From Micrococcus terreus (GTDB lineage: Bacteria; Actinomycetota; Actinomycetes; Actinomycetales; Micrococcaceae): a stretch of DNA of 64,000 bases. Position 1 is the stretch's first letter. Each line of letters starts with the position of its first letter. Location: NCBI RefSeq assembly GCF_900116905.1, contig NZ_FPCG01000006.1, forward strand, positions 121,540 to 185,539, written 5' to 3'. Below the pieces are notes generated by a model. It had not been told where the DNA came from. It saw only the letters and a list, made by a program, of their open reading frames with translations, and ran no database searches. Made by a program: the position numbers and the translations under genes. This document shows, piece after piece, positions 29,703 through 38,601 of the stretch.

Positions 29703-29937
29703 GGGGATGATTCGCCTCTCCTCAGGTGAGGGCGGGTCTCTCCCACCCTCAGGTGGTTCTCCAGGTGGCCCTGGGGGCCACTGTCCAGCCTAGTCATGGT
29801 CAGCGCATCGGTGCACGGGGCGCCCAGCAGTGAGACGTCTCACGGCGACGGACCGCCCTGCCTGCGCGTGGGGCACAGACGGGACGGTCCGTCGTCGGGA
29901 ACCTGAGGTGAGCTCAGTCCCGGGGACACGGTGCGGG
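29703..29937. other. Non-coding spacer upstream of the ADH gene
   Basis: 235 bases with no convincing reading frame. It contains one intergenic copy of the recurring CCGTCGTCGGGAA motif (29889-29901). It should hold the ADH promoter and the end of the subtilase transcript. Confidence 0.4.
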
Positions 29938-31917
29938 TCAGCGCACGGTGAGGGAGGTGTCGTCGATCCGGAAGATGGTGGGCAGCGAGCTGTCCTCCAC
30001 ACCACGGAACCGCACGGTGACGGTCTTCCCGGCGAACCGGGAGACATCGACGCTGTGGGCGGAGTAGCTGGTGGACTTTTCGCGGTTCGAGTGGGTCTTC
30101 ACCGTGTAGGCGTAGGACCCGTCGACCACCTGGACGGAGAGCTTGTCATAGGCGTAGCTGGTGCCCTCATCGGTGCCCACGTGCAGGTGATAGCCGAGGG
30201 TGACGGTGCTGTCGGCCGGGATGGTGACGCGCTGGTCCACGGTGTAGGTGTTGGAACGGCCCAGACCGTTCAGGGTGGCGTGCCAGGAGCCGGAACGGGC
30301 ATTGGTGGTGCTCTCGATGGCGTCCGCGTGGCTGGTGGTCCACCCGGTGGCGCCGGACTCGAAGCCGTTGTTCTTCAGCAGCTGCCCGGTGGGAGCCGGC
30401 TCCGTGGGATCCTCGGGGTCCGGGGTGGGGGTGGTGCCCCCGCCCAGGGCGTTCATCACCTTGGTGGCGTCCACCAGACCGGTGCCGCAGCCCGCGGTGC
30501 AGCCGCCCGGCATGGCACGGGTGCCGGCCTTCAGGGCGGACTCCACCTGGGCCGGGGTGAGCGAGCTCTTGGCCGAGGTCATCAGGGCTGCCAGACCGGC
30601 CACATGCGGCGTGGCCATGGAGGTGCCCTGGTACTCGGCGTATCCGCCACCGCGCGGGGTGGTGGTGCCGGTGTCGATGGTGGACAGGATGCCGCCGCCT
30701 GCGGTGCGGGTGTCACCGCCGGGGGCGGTCACGTCGATCTTGGTGCCGTAGTTGGAGTAGTAGGACAGTCCGCCGCTCTTGTTGGAGGCGGCCACGGTCA
30801 CCACGTTGTTGCAGCTGGCCGGGGAGACGCGAGAGGCGTCCTGCCCCTCGTTGCCTGCGGCCACGACCACGGTGGTGCCACGGTTCACGGCGGTGTTGAT
30901 GGCGTTCTGGTACGTGGAGCTGCAGGTGCCGCCTCCGCCCAGGGACATGTTGATCACGTCGGCCGGTGTGGAGTTGACCGGAGTGCCGGGGACGGAGCCG
31001 CCGGAGGCCCAGACGATGGCGTCGGCGATGTCCGAGAGGCGGCCACCGCACTTGGCCAGCACCCGGACGGGCTGGATCTTGGTGTTCGGGGCCACGCCGA
31101 CCACGCCGGTGGTGTTGGCCACGGCGCCGATGGTGCCGGCCACGTGGGTGCCGTGCCAGGAGGAGTTGGAGCCGCGGGACTGACCGCACTCTCCGGCGAC
31201 GAACCAGTCACCCTCATCCTGAGGATTGGAGTCGCGACCGTTGCCGTCACGTGCGGCCGCGGCATCGGAGACGAAGTCATAGCCGGCCACGACATTGCTG
31301 TTCAGGTCAGGGTGGGAGACGATGCCGGTGTCCAGGACAGCCACCACGGAGCCGGAGCCCGTGCTGATGTTCCAGGCACCGGGAACGCGCATGCCGTTCG
31401 TCCCGTGCATGCCCCAGAGCTCGGAGTAGCGGGCATCGTTCGGCGTCAGGGCGATGGTCTGCAGGGTGTCCGGCTCTACAGTGTCCACAGTGCCGGAGGC
31501 CCGCAGATCGGCCATGAAGGCCTCAGACTCGGCCGCGGAGAGCTTCTTGTTCGCCTTCACCACGTAGGAGCCGGTGGCGGTGGCACGCAGCTCCTGGACG
31601 GAGACACCGGCCTCCTTCGCCGCCTTGCCCCAGGCTTTGGCACGATCGCTCTTGCCAGCACTGGCGGCGCCCTGCTTGTAGGTGACGATGAACTGGTCCT
31701 GCGCGCCCTGATCGGGCGAGGCGGCCGGGGCGACCTGCTGACCACGGTCCAGGGTCACGCCCTGGCTCGACGCGGCGTCCTGGTCGGCCGGGGCGGCGGC
31801 GGTGGGCAGGGCGGCCAGGGGGCCCAGGCACAGCGAGGCGGCCGCGGCCAGCACGGCTCCGCGGCGCAACGACAGCCCGGACCGGCGGGGCCGGTGCGAG
31901 TGATCCGATGGTGTCAT
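29938..31917 (-). CDS. Secreted subtilisin-like serine protease (S8 family)
   Basis: A 659-residue preproprotease. ATG 31915-31917 follows AAGGAGG seven bases upstream. A signal peptide (about 18-45, RRGAVLAAAASLCLGPLAALPTAAA) precedes an I9-type inhibitor propeptide (about 75-155). The S8 domain has D196 (VLDTGI), H255 (HGTHVAG) and S433 (GTSMATP). After it come a Pro/Thr/Glu linker and a C-terminal beta-sandwich of about 145 residues (NNGFESGATGWTTS...FRIDDTSLTV) resembling carbohydrate-binding or jelly-roll modules of secreted proteases. It is an extracellular proteinase likely self-activated by propeptide removal. Confidence 0.95.
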   Translation of the reverse strand: MTPSDHSHRPRRSGLSLRRGAVLAAAASLCLGPLAALPTAAAPADQDAASSQGVTLDRGQQVAPAASPDQGAQDQFIVTYKQGAASAGKSDRAKAWGKAAKEAGVSVQELRATATGSYVVKANKKLSAAESEAFMADLRASGTVDTVEPDTLQTIALTPNDARYSELWGMHGTNGMRVPGAWNISTGSGSVVAVLDTGIVSHPDLNSNVVAGYDFVSDAAAARDGNGRDSNPQDEGDWFVAGECGQSRGSNSSWHGTHVAGTIGAVANTTGVVGVAPNTKIQPVRVLAKCGGRLSDIADAIVWASGGSVPGTPVNSTPADVINMSLGGGGTCSSTYQNAINTAVNRGTTVVVAAGNEGQDASRVSPASCNNVVTVAASNKSGGLSYYSNYGTKIDVTAPGGDTRTAGGGILSTIDTGTTTPRGGGYAEYQGTSMATPHVAGLAALMTSAKSSLTPAQVESALKAGTRAMPGGCTAGCGTGLVDATKVMNALGGGTTPTPDPEDPTEPAPTGQLLKNNGFESGATGWTTSHADAIESTTNARSGSWHATLNGLGRSNTYTVDQRVTIPADSTVTLGYHLHVGTDEGTSYAYDKLSVQVVDGSYAYTVKTHSNREKSTSYSAHSVDVSRFAGKTVTVRFRGVEDSSLPTIFRIDDTSLTVR

Positions 31918-31966
31918 GATCGACCTCCTTGAGGGTCTGCAACCCACCGGGCGGGTGGGTGGTTCA

Positions 31967-32012
31967 CGGTCGGGACCCGAGAGGGACCCGAGAGGGACCC
32001 GAGTCCCGACCG
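31967..32012. repeat. 11-bp tandem repeats inside an inverted repeat, subtilase leader
   Basis: Three head-to-tail copies of GGGACCCGAGA (31972-32003) are enclosed by CGGTCGGGAC (31967-31976) and GTCCCGACCG (32003-32012), which can pair to form a hairpin in the upstream region of the protease gene. Copy number could vary by slippage. Confidence 0.75.
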
Positions 32013-32146
32013 CGATGTGAGATCACGCTAAGGTCACGGCGTGTGATGTGAAACACTTCTCTCAAAAGTCTGTCCAAAGGTCCCTATGGAGCGAGACCAT
32101 CCGTCAGAACCGCGTGTCCAATGGTGCCGACCACCGGCTGACTAGG

Positions 32147-32860
32147 ATGTCGACCATGACTGCCTCCGCCGCGCACCGCCTGCTGTCCCTGTCCGCCGTG
32201 GGTGCCCTCGCCCTGGGCCTGACCGCCTGTGCTGGTGACGCGGACCAGACCGAGTCTCCCGCCGCCGTCGGGACCGCCTCCACGTCTCCGGCCAGCGAGG
32301 GCACCGGGTCCGCAGCCCCCACGCCCAGCCCTTCGCCGTCGGCCAGCGCCGATCAGGAGCCGAGCACCGTGGCGGTCTATGAGGACTTCGCCTGCCCGCA
32401 CTGCAAGGACTTCCACAACGGGGTCGGCGGGTTCCTGGCCTCGGTGGCCCAGGGCGGGGAGGCCGAGATCGACTACCGGATCGTGGACTTCATGGGCCAG
32501 GGCGACGACGAGTCGTGGTCCACGCGGGCGGCGAACGCGTTCTACTGCTTCCGCGACACCACGGAGGACACGCAGCTCCAGCACGACTACCAGACCCAGC
32601 TCTTCGCCGCCGCTCCGGCTGGACTGTCCGACCAGCAGCTCGTGGACCGTGCCGGGCTGCTGGAGGTGGACATCGCCGACTGCGTGGCCGCGGACGGCGG
32701 GAGCGATCAGATCGAGGCGGCGCTGACCGGCATGTCCGAGGACGGCGTCCGGGGCGTGCCCACCATGGTGGTGGACGGCACGGTGTACGACCCGGAGTCC
32801 GACGGCGACGTGATCGACTGGGTGCTGGAGCAGGCGAACCTGTCCGACGGATCCGCCTGA
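32147..32860 (+). CDS. DsbA-like thiol-disulfide lipoprotein
   Basis: A 237-residue predicted lipoprotein. A signal sequence ending in lipobox LTAC (C28) is followed by a Ser/Pro/Glu-rich linker (about 35-72) and a thioredoxin-fold DsbA domain with the active site C83-P-H-C86 and cis-proline loop GVPTM. It likely oxidises or isomerises disulfides in exported proteins on the outer face of the membrane. ATG 32147 is preferred, with 32156 an alternative. It is divergent from the subtilase and ends 15 bases from the convergent LLM gene. Confidence 0.88.
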   Translation: MSTMTASAAHRLLSLSAVGALALGLTACAGDADQTESPAAVGTASTSPASEGTGSAAPTPSPSPSASADQEPSTVAVYEDFACPHCKDFHNGVGGFLASVAQGGEAEIDYRIVDFMGQGDDESWSTRAANAFYCFRDTTEDTQLQHDYQTQLFAAAPAGLSDQQLVDRAGLLEVDIADCVAADGGSDQIEAALTGMSEDGVRGVPTMVVDGTVYDPESDGDVIDWVLEQANLSDGSA

Positions 32861-32875
32861 TCCGGCCCCGCGGGT

Positions 32876-34243
32876 CTACCGCCGGCGGCGTGCTCCCGGG
32901 TGGGTGTCCGCCAGACGGTCCTGCCCCAGGATCCGGGCACGCAGGGTGGTGCCCTGACTGCCCACGCGGGGCAGCTGCGGGACCAGTCCCCGCTCGCGCA
33001 GCACCGGGCTGACGTGCTGGGCGAACGCCGGCAGGTCCAGGCCACGGATGCCGTAGTCCACGTTGAACCCGTCCACCCCGGCCTCAACCTGCCACCGTTC
33101 CAGCTCATCGACCACGGTCTGGCCCGACCCCACGATCACCGGTCCGCGCGCACCGATCGCCAGGTACGCCGCCAGGTCCCGCACCGTCCAGTCCCGGTCC
33201 GGGTCCAGCGTGGTGAAGGACTGCAGTGCAGAGCGGTTGCCCTGGATCTCCAGGTCCTGGAGCACGTCGTCCGGAGAGAGCTGGGCCAGGTCAAGACCAG
33301 TCCAACCGGCGAACAGGGCCAGCGCCGCACTCTCATCCACATACCGGGCGTAGTCCTCGTACCGGGCCCGGGCGGCGGCGTCGTCCTCTGCCGCGATCAC
33401 GGTGACCGAGGTGATCATCCGCACCGAGTCCTGCGGCCGGCCGTTCTCCTGCAGTCGCGCTCGGACCCCGTCCGTCAGCTGGCGGACGTTCTGCGGTGAG
33501 GTGCCGGAGAAGAACAGCGCCTCGGCGTGGGTGGCGGCGAAGTCCAGCCCGCGCGGAGAGGATCCGGCCTGGAACAGGAACGGGGTGCCCTGTGGCCCCG
33601 GGAGGGTCAGCGCTGGTCCCGGGACGGTGAAGTGGGTGCCGCTGTGCTCGGCCCCGTGGACCTTCTCCGGGTCCAGGTACAGGTTCTTCCCGACGTCGGC
33701 CACCAGGGCGTCGGCTTCGATCGAGCCCTCCCAGAGCCGGTACACGACCTCCATGAACTCATCGGCACGGTCGTAGCGCTGATCGTGGGGCAGCACGTCG
33801 GCGGCGCCCAGGTTCTGCATGGCCGAGCGCTGGTAGCTGGTCACGATGTTCCAGGCGATGCGCCCGCGCGTCAGGTGGTCCAGCGTGGCGAACTTGCGGG
33901 CCAGCAGGTAGGGCTGTTCATAGCTGACCGAGGCGGTGACCCCGAAGCCGAGGGTGGAGGTGGCGGCCGCGAGCGCACTGACGGCCAGGAGCGGATCGAG
34001 CATGGGGTACTGCATACCGGCGCGGATCGCGGTGCGGCCCGAGCCGTCGAACACGTCGTAGACCCCGGCCACATCGGCGAAGAAGAGCGCGTCGAACCCG
34101 GCGTCCTCGAGCAGCCGGGCGTGCCGGATCCAGAAGTCGATGTCCCGGTACTGCTCCGGGTCGGCCTGAGGGTGGCGCCAGATCCCGGTGGTCTGGTGCG
34201 TGGGCGTCATCATGTCCAGGGCACAGAGCAGCATGGCCCTCAT
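32876..34243 (-). CDS. LLM-class flavin-dependent monooxygenase (NtaA/SnaA/DszA group)
   Basis: A 455-residue TIM-barrel flavoprotein of the bacterial luciferase superfamily, in the subgroup of nitrilotriacetate and dibenzothiophene-sulfone monooxygenases. Diagnostic stretches are GFDALFFADV, RGRIAWNIVTSY, and FLFQAGSSPRGLDFAATHAEALF. FMNH2 would come from a separate reductase, not seen here. Typical substrates are sulfur or amine compounds; this one is undetermined. It ends with TAG. Confidence 0.9.
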   Translation of the reverse strand: MRAMLLCALDMMTPTHQTTGIWRHPQADPEQYRDIDFWIRHARLLEDAGFDALFFADVAGVYDVFDGSGRTAIRAGMQYPMLDPLLAVSALAAATSTLGFGVTASVSYEQPYLLARKFATLDHLTRGRIAWNIVTSYQRSAMQNLGAADVLPHDQRYDRADEFMEVVYRLWEGSIEADALVADVGKNLYLDPEKVHGAEHSGTHFTVPGPALTLPGPQGTPFLFQAGSSPRGLDFAATHAEALFFSGTSPQNVRQLTDGVRARLQENGRPQDSVRMITSVTVIAAEDDAAARARYEDYARYVDESAALALFAGWTGLDLAQLSPDDVLQDLEIQGNRSALQSFTTLDPDRDWTVRDLAAYLAIGARGPVIVGSGQTVVDELERWQVEAGVDGFNVDYGIRGLDLPAFAQHVSPVLRERGLVPQLPRVGSQGTTLRARILGQDRLADTHPGARRRR

Positions 34244-34278
34244 TGTCCCTCAGGTACAGCGCGCATCCGCGCAGGTGG

Positions 34279-34352
34279 AGCCCCCTGCCGGATTCGAACC
34301 GGCGACCTACTGTTTACAAGACAGTTGCTCTGGCCAGCTGAGCTAAGGAGGC
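34279..34352 (-). tRNA. tRNA-Thr (anticodon TGT)
   Basis: On the complement the acceptor GCCTCCT (34346-34352) pairs with AGGGGGC (34280-34286) with one G-U. Anticodon loop CTTGTAA gives TGT, reading ACA. T arm GCCGG-TTCGAAT-CCGGC is intact, and CCA is encoded (34276-34278). Confidence 0.97.
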
Positions 34353-34400
34353 GCAGCCGGTCACCTCGACGGCGGACCGGCCCGTCCAGGGTACCGGAAA

Positions 34401-34462
34401 CAGGACCGCTCGGCCCGCACCGTCTCCGCAGGGGAGATCGGTGCGGGCCGAGCCGCTGTCCT
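34401..34462. terminator. Hairpin terminator after the CVHC thioredoxin-fold gene
   Basis: A perfect 15-pair stem (34408-34422 with 34439-34453), extended by CAGGAC/GTCCTG on the outside, follows the end of the gene at 34486 on the complement. Confidence 0.8.
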
Positions 34463-34485
34463 GCTGAGGTGTCAGCCGGGGCCGA

Positions 34486-35382
34486 TCAGCCCTCGGCACC
34501 CTCGGTGGAGTCCTCCGTGCCGCCGTCGATCAGGCCCTGGGCCCAGACCTGGAAGTCCGGATCGGCGTTGCCGTCCCAGCGCTGTCCCTGCACCCACACG
34601 CTCGGGGTACCCGGGATCTGGGCCTCCTGGGCCTTGGCGGTGGTGTACTTCACGAACGGACGGTAGGTGTTGCCGTCCACGCAGGAGTTGATGTCCGCGC
34701 CCAGGCCGGAGGCCATGGTCGTGAGCTCGTCGTCGCTGACGCCCTGGCCGGTGTAGGCGGCGAACATCTGGGCCACGAAGGGGATGTACTGCTCCGGGGA
34801 CTCCTCGGCCACGCAGAGGGCGGCGTTGGCGGCACGAGAGGAGTAGTTCGAAGTGGCCGAGCTGTCCAGGTAGCCCACCAGTCGGTACTCCACGGTGGCC
34901 TGGCCGGCGTCCAGCCACTCCTGCAGCTTGGCGCCGTTGGTCTCCTCGAACCCGGCGCAGTGCACGCAGTTGGCGTCGGCGTAGATGATGATCTGCGCGG
35001 GCTCACCGGCAGGCTTCTGCTCGGCACCAGGCACCGTGGTGATCTGCTCGGCGGCGCCGGAGGGCTCGGCCACGGCAGCGGCGTCGACCTGCCCGTCCGG
35101 GACGTCGCCCGGGGCCAGCTCGGTGGCCGAGACCGCGGTGACTCCGCCGTGGACGTTGCCCACACTGGGTGCCGGGCCGGCGTCCGGAATGGACCGGGAG
35201 GAGTTGACGGTGATCAGGGCCACCACCACGGCGATCACGGCGACCACACCGATCACCACGCCCCAGCGGATCATCATGGAGCGGCGCTTCTCCTGCCGGC
35301 GCTGCTGCTCCTGCATCTGCCGCGCCTTCTCCCGCGCGCTTGCCTGGCGTTCCGCCTTGGTCTGCTTGCTGCTTGAAGCCAT
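34486..35382 (-). CDS. Membrane-anchored DsbA-family thiol oxidoreductase
   Basis: A 298-residue protein starting at MASSSKQTKAERQ (ATG 35380-35382). A basic coiled segment (1-38), one membrane helix (39-59) and a 65-residue linker lead to a thioredoxin-fold domain with active site C139-V-H-C142 and the cis-Pro loop GTPSVWV. Valine in the CxxC centre is unusual (CPHC or CPYC is common) and could shift the redox potential. It is expected outside the membrane, forming or transferring disulfides. It is the second DsbA-like protein within 3 kb and is divergent from otsA. Confidence 0.88.
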   Translation of the reverse strand: MASSSKQTKAERQASAREKARQMQEQQRRQEKRRSMMIRWGVVIGVVAVIAVVVALITVNSSRSIPDAGPAPSVGNVHGGVTAVSATELAPGDVPDGQVDAAAVAEPSGAAEQITTVPGAEQKPAGEPAQIIIYADANCVHCAGFEETNGAKLQEWLDAGQATVEYRLVGYLDSSATSNYSSRAANAALCVAEESPEQYIPFVAQMFAAYTGQGVSDDELTTMASGLGADINSCVDGNTYRPFVKYTTAKAQEAQIPGTPSVWVQGQRWDGNADPDFQVWAQGLIDGGTEDSTEGAEG

Positions 35383-35603
35383 AGTCCTGCCTGTCACGAT
35401 CCGGTGGTCGGGGGATTCCGAAGCCACGTGAGCGGTCGCCCGGGATCGATCAAGGACGATCACACATGCTTCAGACTGCGTGCCAGAATACCGGCCCAGC
35501 CTGGAGGTTCACTGAGCCGGTCCTCACGGGGTCACACGTGTGCGCCGAGCCACACGCCGCCCGGTCCCGGCGACTAGGCTCGAGGGAACAGAGGAGGTCC
35601 CGC

Positions 35604-37133
35604 GTGAACACCCCCGGACACGAATCAGACCAGACACATCAGACCGCCCAGACCAGCCCCTCCGCCCCGGCCACCGGCACCCTGCCGCGGCTCGGCCGGC
35701 TCCACCGCCAGGATCCGCCCGACCAGGGCTACGACCTGGTGGTGGTGGCCAATCGCCTGGCGGTGGACCGCGTCACCCACGACGACGGCACGGCCAGTTG
35801 GCGCCGCTCCCCCGGTGGCCTCGTCACGGCGCTGGCACCGATCATGGCGCGGATGGACGGCGCCTGGGTGGGCTGGAACGGCGCCCCCGATGAGGAGCTC
35901 GAGCCCTTCGACCACGATCAGATGCACCTGGTCCCGGTCGCCTTGAGCGCGGACGAGGTCCAGGACTACTACGAGGGCTTCTCCAATGCCACTCTGTGGC
36001 CGCTCTACCACGATGTCATCGCCCCGCCGGAGTTCCACCGCCAGTGGTGGGACGCCTACCGCCGGGTGAACGTGCGCTTCGCCGAGGCCGCTGCGGCCAC
36101 CGCCGCCGAGGGCGCCACCGTCTGGGTGCAGGACTACCAGCTCCAGCTCGTGCCGGCCCTGCTGCGCACGCTGCGGCCGGATCTGCGGATCGGATTCTTC
36201 AACCACATCCCGTTCCCACCCCTGGAGATCTTCGCCCAGCTGCCGTGGCGGCGGGAGGTCGTGGAGGGGCTGATGGGGGCGGACCTGCTGGGCTTCCAGC
36301 GGACATCGGACGCGGCGAACTTCCACCGCGTGGCCAAACGGTACGGCGGATACGCCTTCCGCAGCGGCCAGGTCGAGGTGGAGCAGGACCAGACCTCGCG
36401 CACCGTGCGGGCCGAGGCCTTCCCCATCTCGATCGACACCACCCCCCTGCGCCAGCTGGCCGCCGACCCCCAGGTCCAGGAACGGGCCCGGCAGATCCGT
36501 CAGGACCTGGGCAACCCGCAGACCATCCTGCTCGGGGTGGACCGGCTGGACTACACCAAGGGCATCCGGCACCGGATCAAGGCCTTCGGCGAGCTGTTGG
36601 ACGACGGGCGGCTCACCGTGGACCGTGCCTGCCTGGTGCAGGTGGCCAGCCCCTCCCGCGAGCGCGTGGACTCCTACCGCCAGCTGCGCGAGGACATCGA
36701 GCTGGCCGTGGGCCGGCTCAACGGCACCTACGACACCATGGGCCACACCGCCATCCGCTATCTGCACCACGCCTATCCGATCGAGGAGATGGTGGCCCTG
36801 TACCTGGCCGCGGACGTCATGCTCGTCACCGCACTGAGGGACGGGATGAACCTGGTCGCCAAGGAGTACGTGGCGGTCCGCGGCGCCGGTGCCGCTCACA
36901 GCGGCGTGCTGGTCCTCTCCGAGTTCGCCGGTGCGGCCGACCAGCTCAAGCAGGCCCTGCTGGTCAACCCCCATGACATCGACGGTCTGAAGGACACCAT
37001 CATGCAGGCCGTGGAGATGGACACCAAGGAGGCCACCCGCCGGATGCGCACCATGAGCCGTCAGATCGCCACGCATGATGTGAACCGGTGGTCCAAGGAG
37101 TTCCTGGAGCGCCTGGGCACGGGGACCGCATGA
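35604..37133 (+). CDS. otsA: Trehalose-6-phosphate synthase
   Basis: A 509-residue GT20 glycosyltransferase that makes trehalose-6-phosphate from UDP-(or GDP-)glucose and glucose-6-phosphate. GTG 35604 follows a GAGGAGG site. After a disordered extension of about 45 residues come VVANRLAVDR, WVGWNG, WPLYHD, VWVQDYQLQLVP, IGFFNHIPFPP, LGVDRLDYTKGI and the C-terminal ALRDGMNLVAKEYVA, all signatures of OtsA. Its stop overlaps the otsB start (ATGA). First gene of a four-gene coupled operon. Confidence 0.97.
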   Translation: MNTPGHESDQTHQTAQTSPSAPATGTLPRLGRLHRQDPPDQGYDLVVVANRLAVDRVTHDDGTASWRRSPGGLVTALAPIMARMDGAWVGWNGAPDEELEPFDHDQMHLVPVALSADEVQDYYEGFSNATLWPLYHDVIAPPEFHRQWWDAYRRVNVRFAEAAAATAAEGATVWVQDYQLQLVPALLRTLRPDLRIGFFNHIPFPPLEIFAQLPWRREVVEGLMGADLLGFQRTSDAANFHRVAKRYGGYAFRSGQVEVEQDQTSRTVRAEAFPISIDTTPLRQLAADPQVQERARQIRQDLGNPQTILLGVDRLDYTKGIRHRIKAFGELLDDGRLTVDRACLVQVASPSRERVDSYRQLREDIELAVGRLNGTYDTMGHTAIRYLHHAYPIEEMVALYLAADVMLVTALRDGMNLVAKEYVAVRGAGAAHSGVLVLSEFAGAADQLKQALLVNPHDIDGLKDTIMQAVEMDTKEATRRMRTMSRQIATHDVNRWSKEFLERLGTGTA

Positions 37134-37933
37134 CCGGCAACGGCGTGCAGCCCGCCCTGGAACCGGAGCTGGGATCGGCCCTGCGGTCCTTCGCGGATCA
37201 CCGCACCGTCCTGGTGGCCCTGGACTTCGACGGCGTGATGGCCCCGCTGGTGGACCGTGCCGAGGACGCCTGCCCGCTGCCGGAGAACGCCCACGCCCTG
37301 GCGTCCCTGACCGGTCTGGCCGGGGTGCACACCGCACTGGTCTCCGGCCGCGCCCTGGAGTCCCTCACCGCCGTGGCCGCTCCCCCGGCCGCGACGCTAC
37401 TGATCGGCTCGCACGGCGCTGAGCGTCGCCTCGGCCCGGATGCCCCGCCGCTGATCCTCACGGACACCCAGCAGGCAGCCCTCGCAGCCGCCGAGCGTAC
37501 CCTCGAGTCCCTCTCCGCCACCGTCCCGGGCAGCTGGGTGGAGCACAAGCCGGCGGGCCGCGTCCTGCACGTGCGCCAGGTGAGCGATCCTGCCCAGGCG
37601 CGTGACGTCGTCGGGACGGCCGAGACGGCCCTGACCACGCTGGCGGGCGAGCATCCAGAGATCACGGTGGGCCACGGCAAGGCCGTGCTGGAGACCTCCG
37701 TGGTCCGCGCCGACAAGGGGCAGGGGCTGGAGCTGCTGCGGCAGACCACCGGCGCGGACGCGGTGCTCTTCGCCGGGGACGATGTCACCGATGAGGCCGG
37801 CTTCGCACGGTTGCGTCCCGGTGTGGACGTGGGCATCAAGGTGGGGCAGGGCCCGACGGCGGCTCCGTTCCGGATCGCTGGGCCGCAGGCTCTGGCGGGG
37901 GTGCTTCAGGCGGTGGCCCAGTGGCGAGCCTGA
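37130..37933 (+). CDS. otsB: Trehalose-6-phosphate phosphatase
   Basis: A 267-residue HAD-superfamily phosphatase releasing trehalose from trehalose-6-phosphate. Motif I is LDFDGVMAPL with D32 and D34, motif II VSGRA, then SHGAERR and motif IV GDDVTDEAGF. Size and motifs are those of OtsB. It overlaps otsA by four bases and the next gene by 13 bases, so translation is coupled across the operon. Confidence 0.95.
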   Translation: MTGNGVQPALEPELGSALRSFADHRTVLVALDFDGVMAPLVDRAEDACPLPENAHALASLTGLAGVHTALVSGRALESLTAVAAPPAATLLIGSHGAERRLGPDAPPLILTDTQQAALAAAERTLESLSATVPGSWVEHKPAGRVLHVRQVSDPAQARDVVGTAETALTTLAGEHPEITVGHGKAVLETSVVRADKGQGLELLRQTTGADAVLFAGDDVTDEAGFARLRPGVDVGIKVGQGPTAAPFRIAGPQALAGVLQAVAQWRA

Positions 37934-38601
37934 GCCTGCGCCAGGTGACCGTCCGGTTCCCCACCGCGTCCGAGCCCGCGCTGGACGAGGTGGACCTGGA
38001 GGTGCCGCACGGTCACTTCACCGTGGTCTGCGGGCCCGAACGCAGCGGCAAGTCCACGCTGCTGCGCGTGGCCGGCGGCCAGGAGGAGGCCAGCTCCGGG
38101 AGCGTCTGGATCGGCGGGGAGGATGTCACCGCCCGTTCGGCCCAGGACCGCGGCGCCGTGCTGGTGATGCAGCACTACGCCCTGTATCCGCACCTGAGCG
38201 TGCAGGAGAACATGGCCTTCGCCCTGCGCGTGGCCGGTGTGGCCGAGACCGAGCTGCAGGAGCGGGTCCGCTATGCCGCCGAGGTGCTGGGGCTGACCGA
38301 GGCGCTGGACCTGCACCCGGACCAGATCACTGGACCCCAGCGTCAGCAGGTGGCCCTGGCCCGGGCCATGGTCCGCCGTCCCACCGTGCTGCTGATGGAC
38401 GATCCGCTCGTGGCCCTCTCCCCCGAGCTGGTGGACGCCACCGCCGAGCTGATCGGCACCCTGGCCCGCCACCTGGATGTGACCACGCTGATGGCCTGCA
38501 CGGACCCCGCCCCGGTGCGGGCGGCGGCAGACACGCTCTGGACCCTGGACCACGGACGCCTGCATCCTGGGACGAACGACCACAGAGAGGACCGTCCATG
38601 A
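37921..38601 (+). CDS. Degenerate MalK-like ABC ATPase domain
   Basis: A 226-residue ABC nucleotide-binding domain most like the sugar-importer (MalK) type but cut short: the C-terminal regulatory/TOBE domain is absent. Walker A is GPERSGKST (38-46) and the Q-loop Q84 in MQHYALYPHL is kept. Three key points are changed: the signature is ITGPQRQQ instead of LSGGQRQR, the Walker B catalytic Glu is Asp161 (LLMDDP), and the H-loop His is replaced in MACTDPAP. It may bind ATP without normal hydrolysis. It starts at GTG 37921 inside otsB and overlaps the DUF4032 gene (ATGA). It is probably regulatory; no permease is in this operon. Confidence 0.85.
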   Translation: MASLSLRQVTVRFPTASEPALDEVDLEVPHGHFTVVCGPERSGKSTLLRVAGGQEEASSGSVWIGGEDVTARSAQDRGAVLVMQHYALYPHLSVQENMAFALRVAGVAETELQERVRYAAEVLGLTEALDLHPDQITGPQRQQVALARAMVRRPTVLLMDDPLVALSPELVDATAELIGTLARHLDVTTLMACTDPAPVRAAADTLWTLDHGRLHPGTNDHREDRP

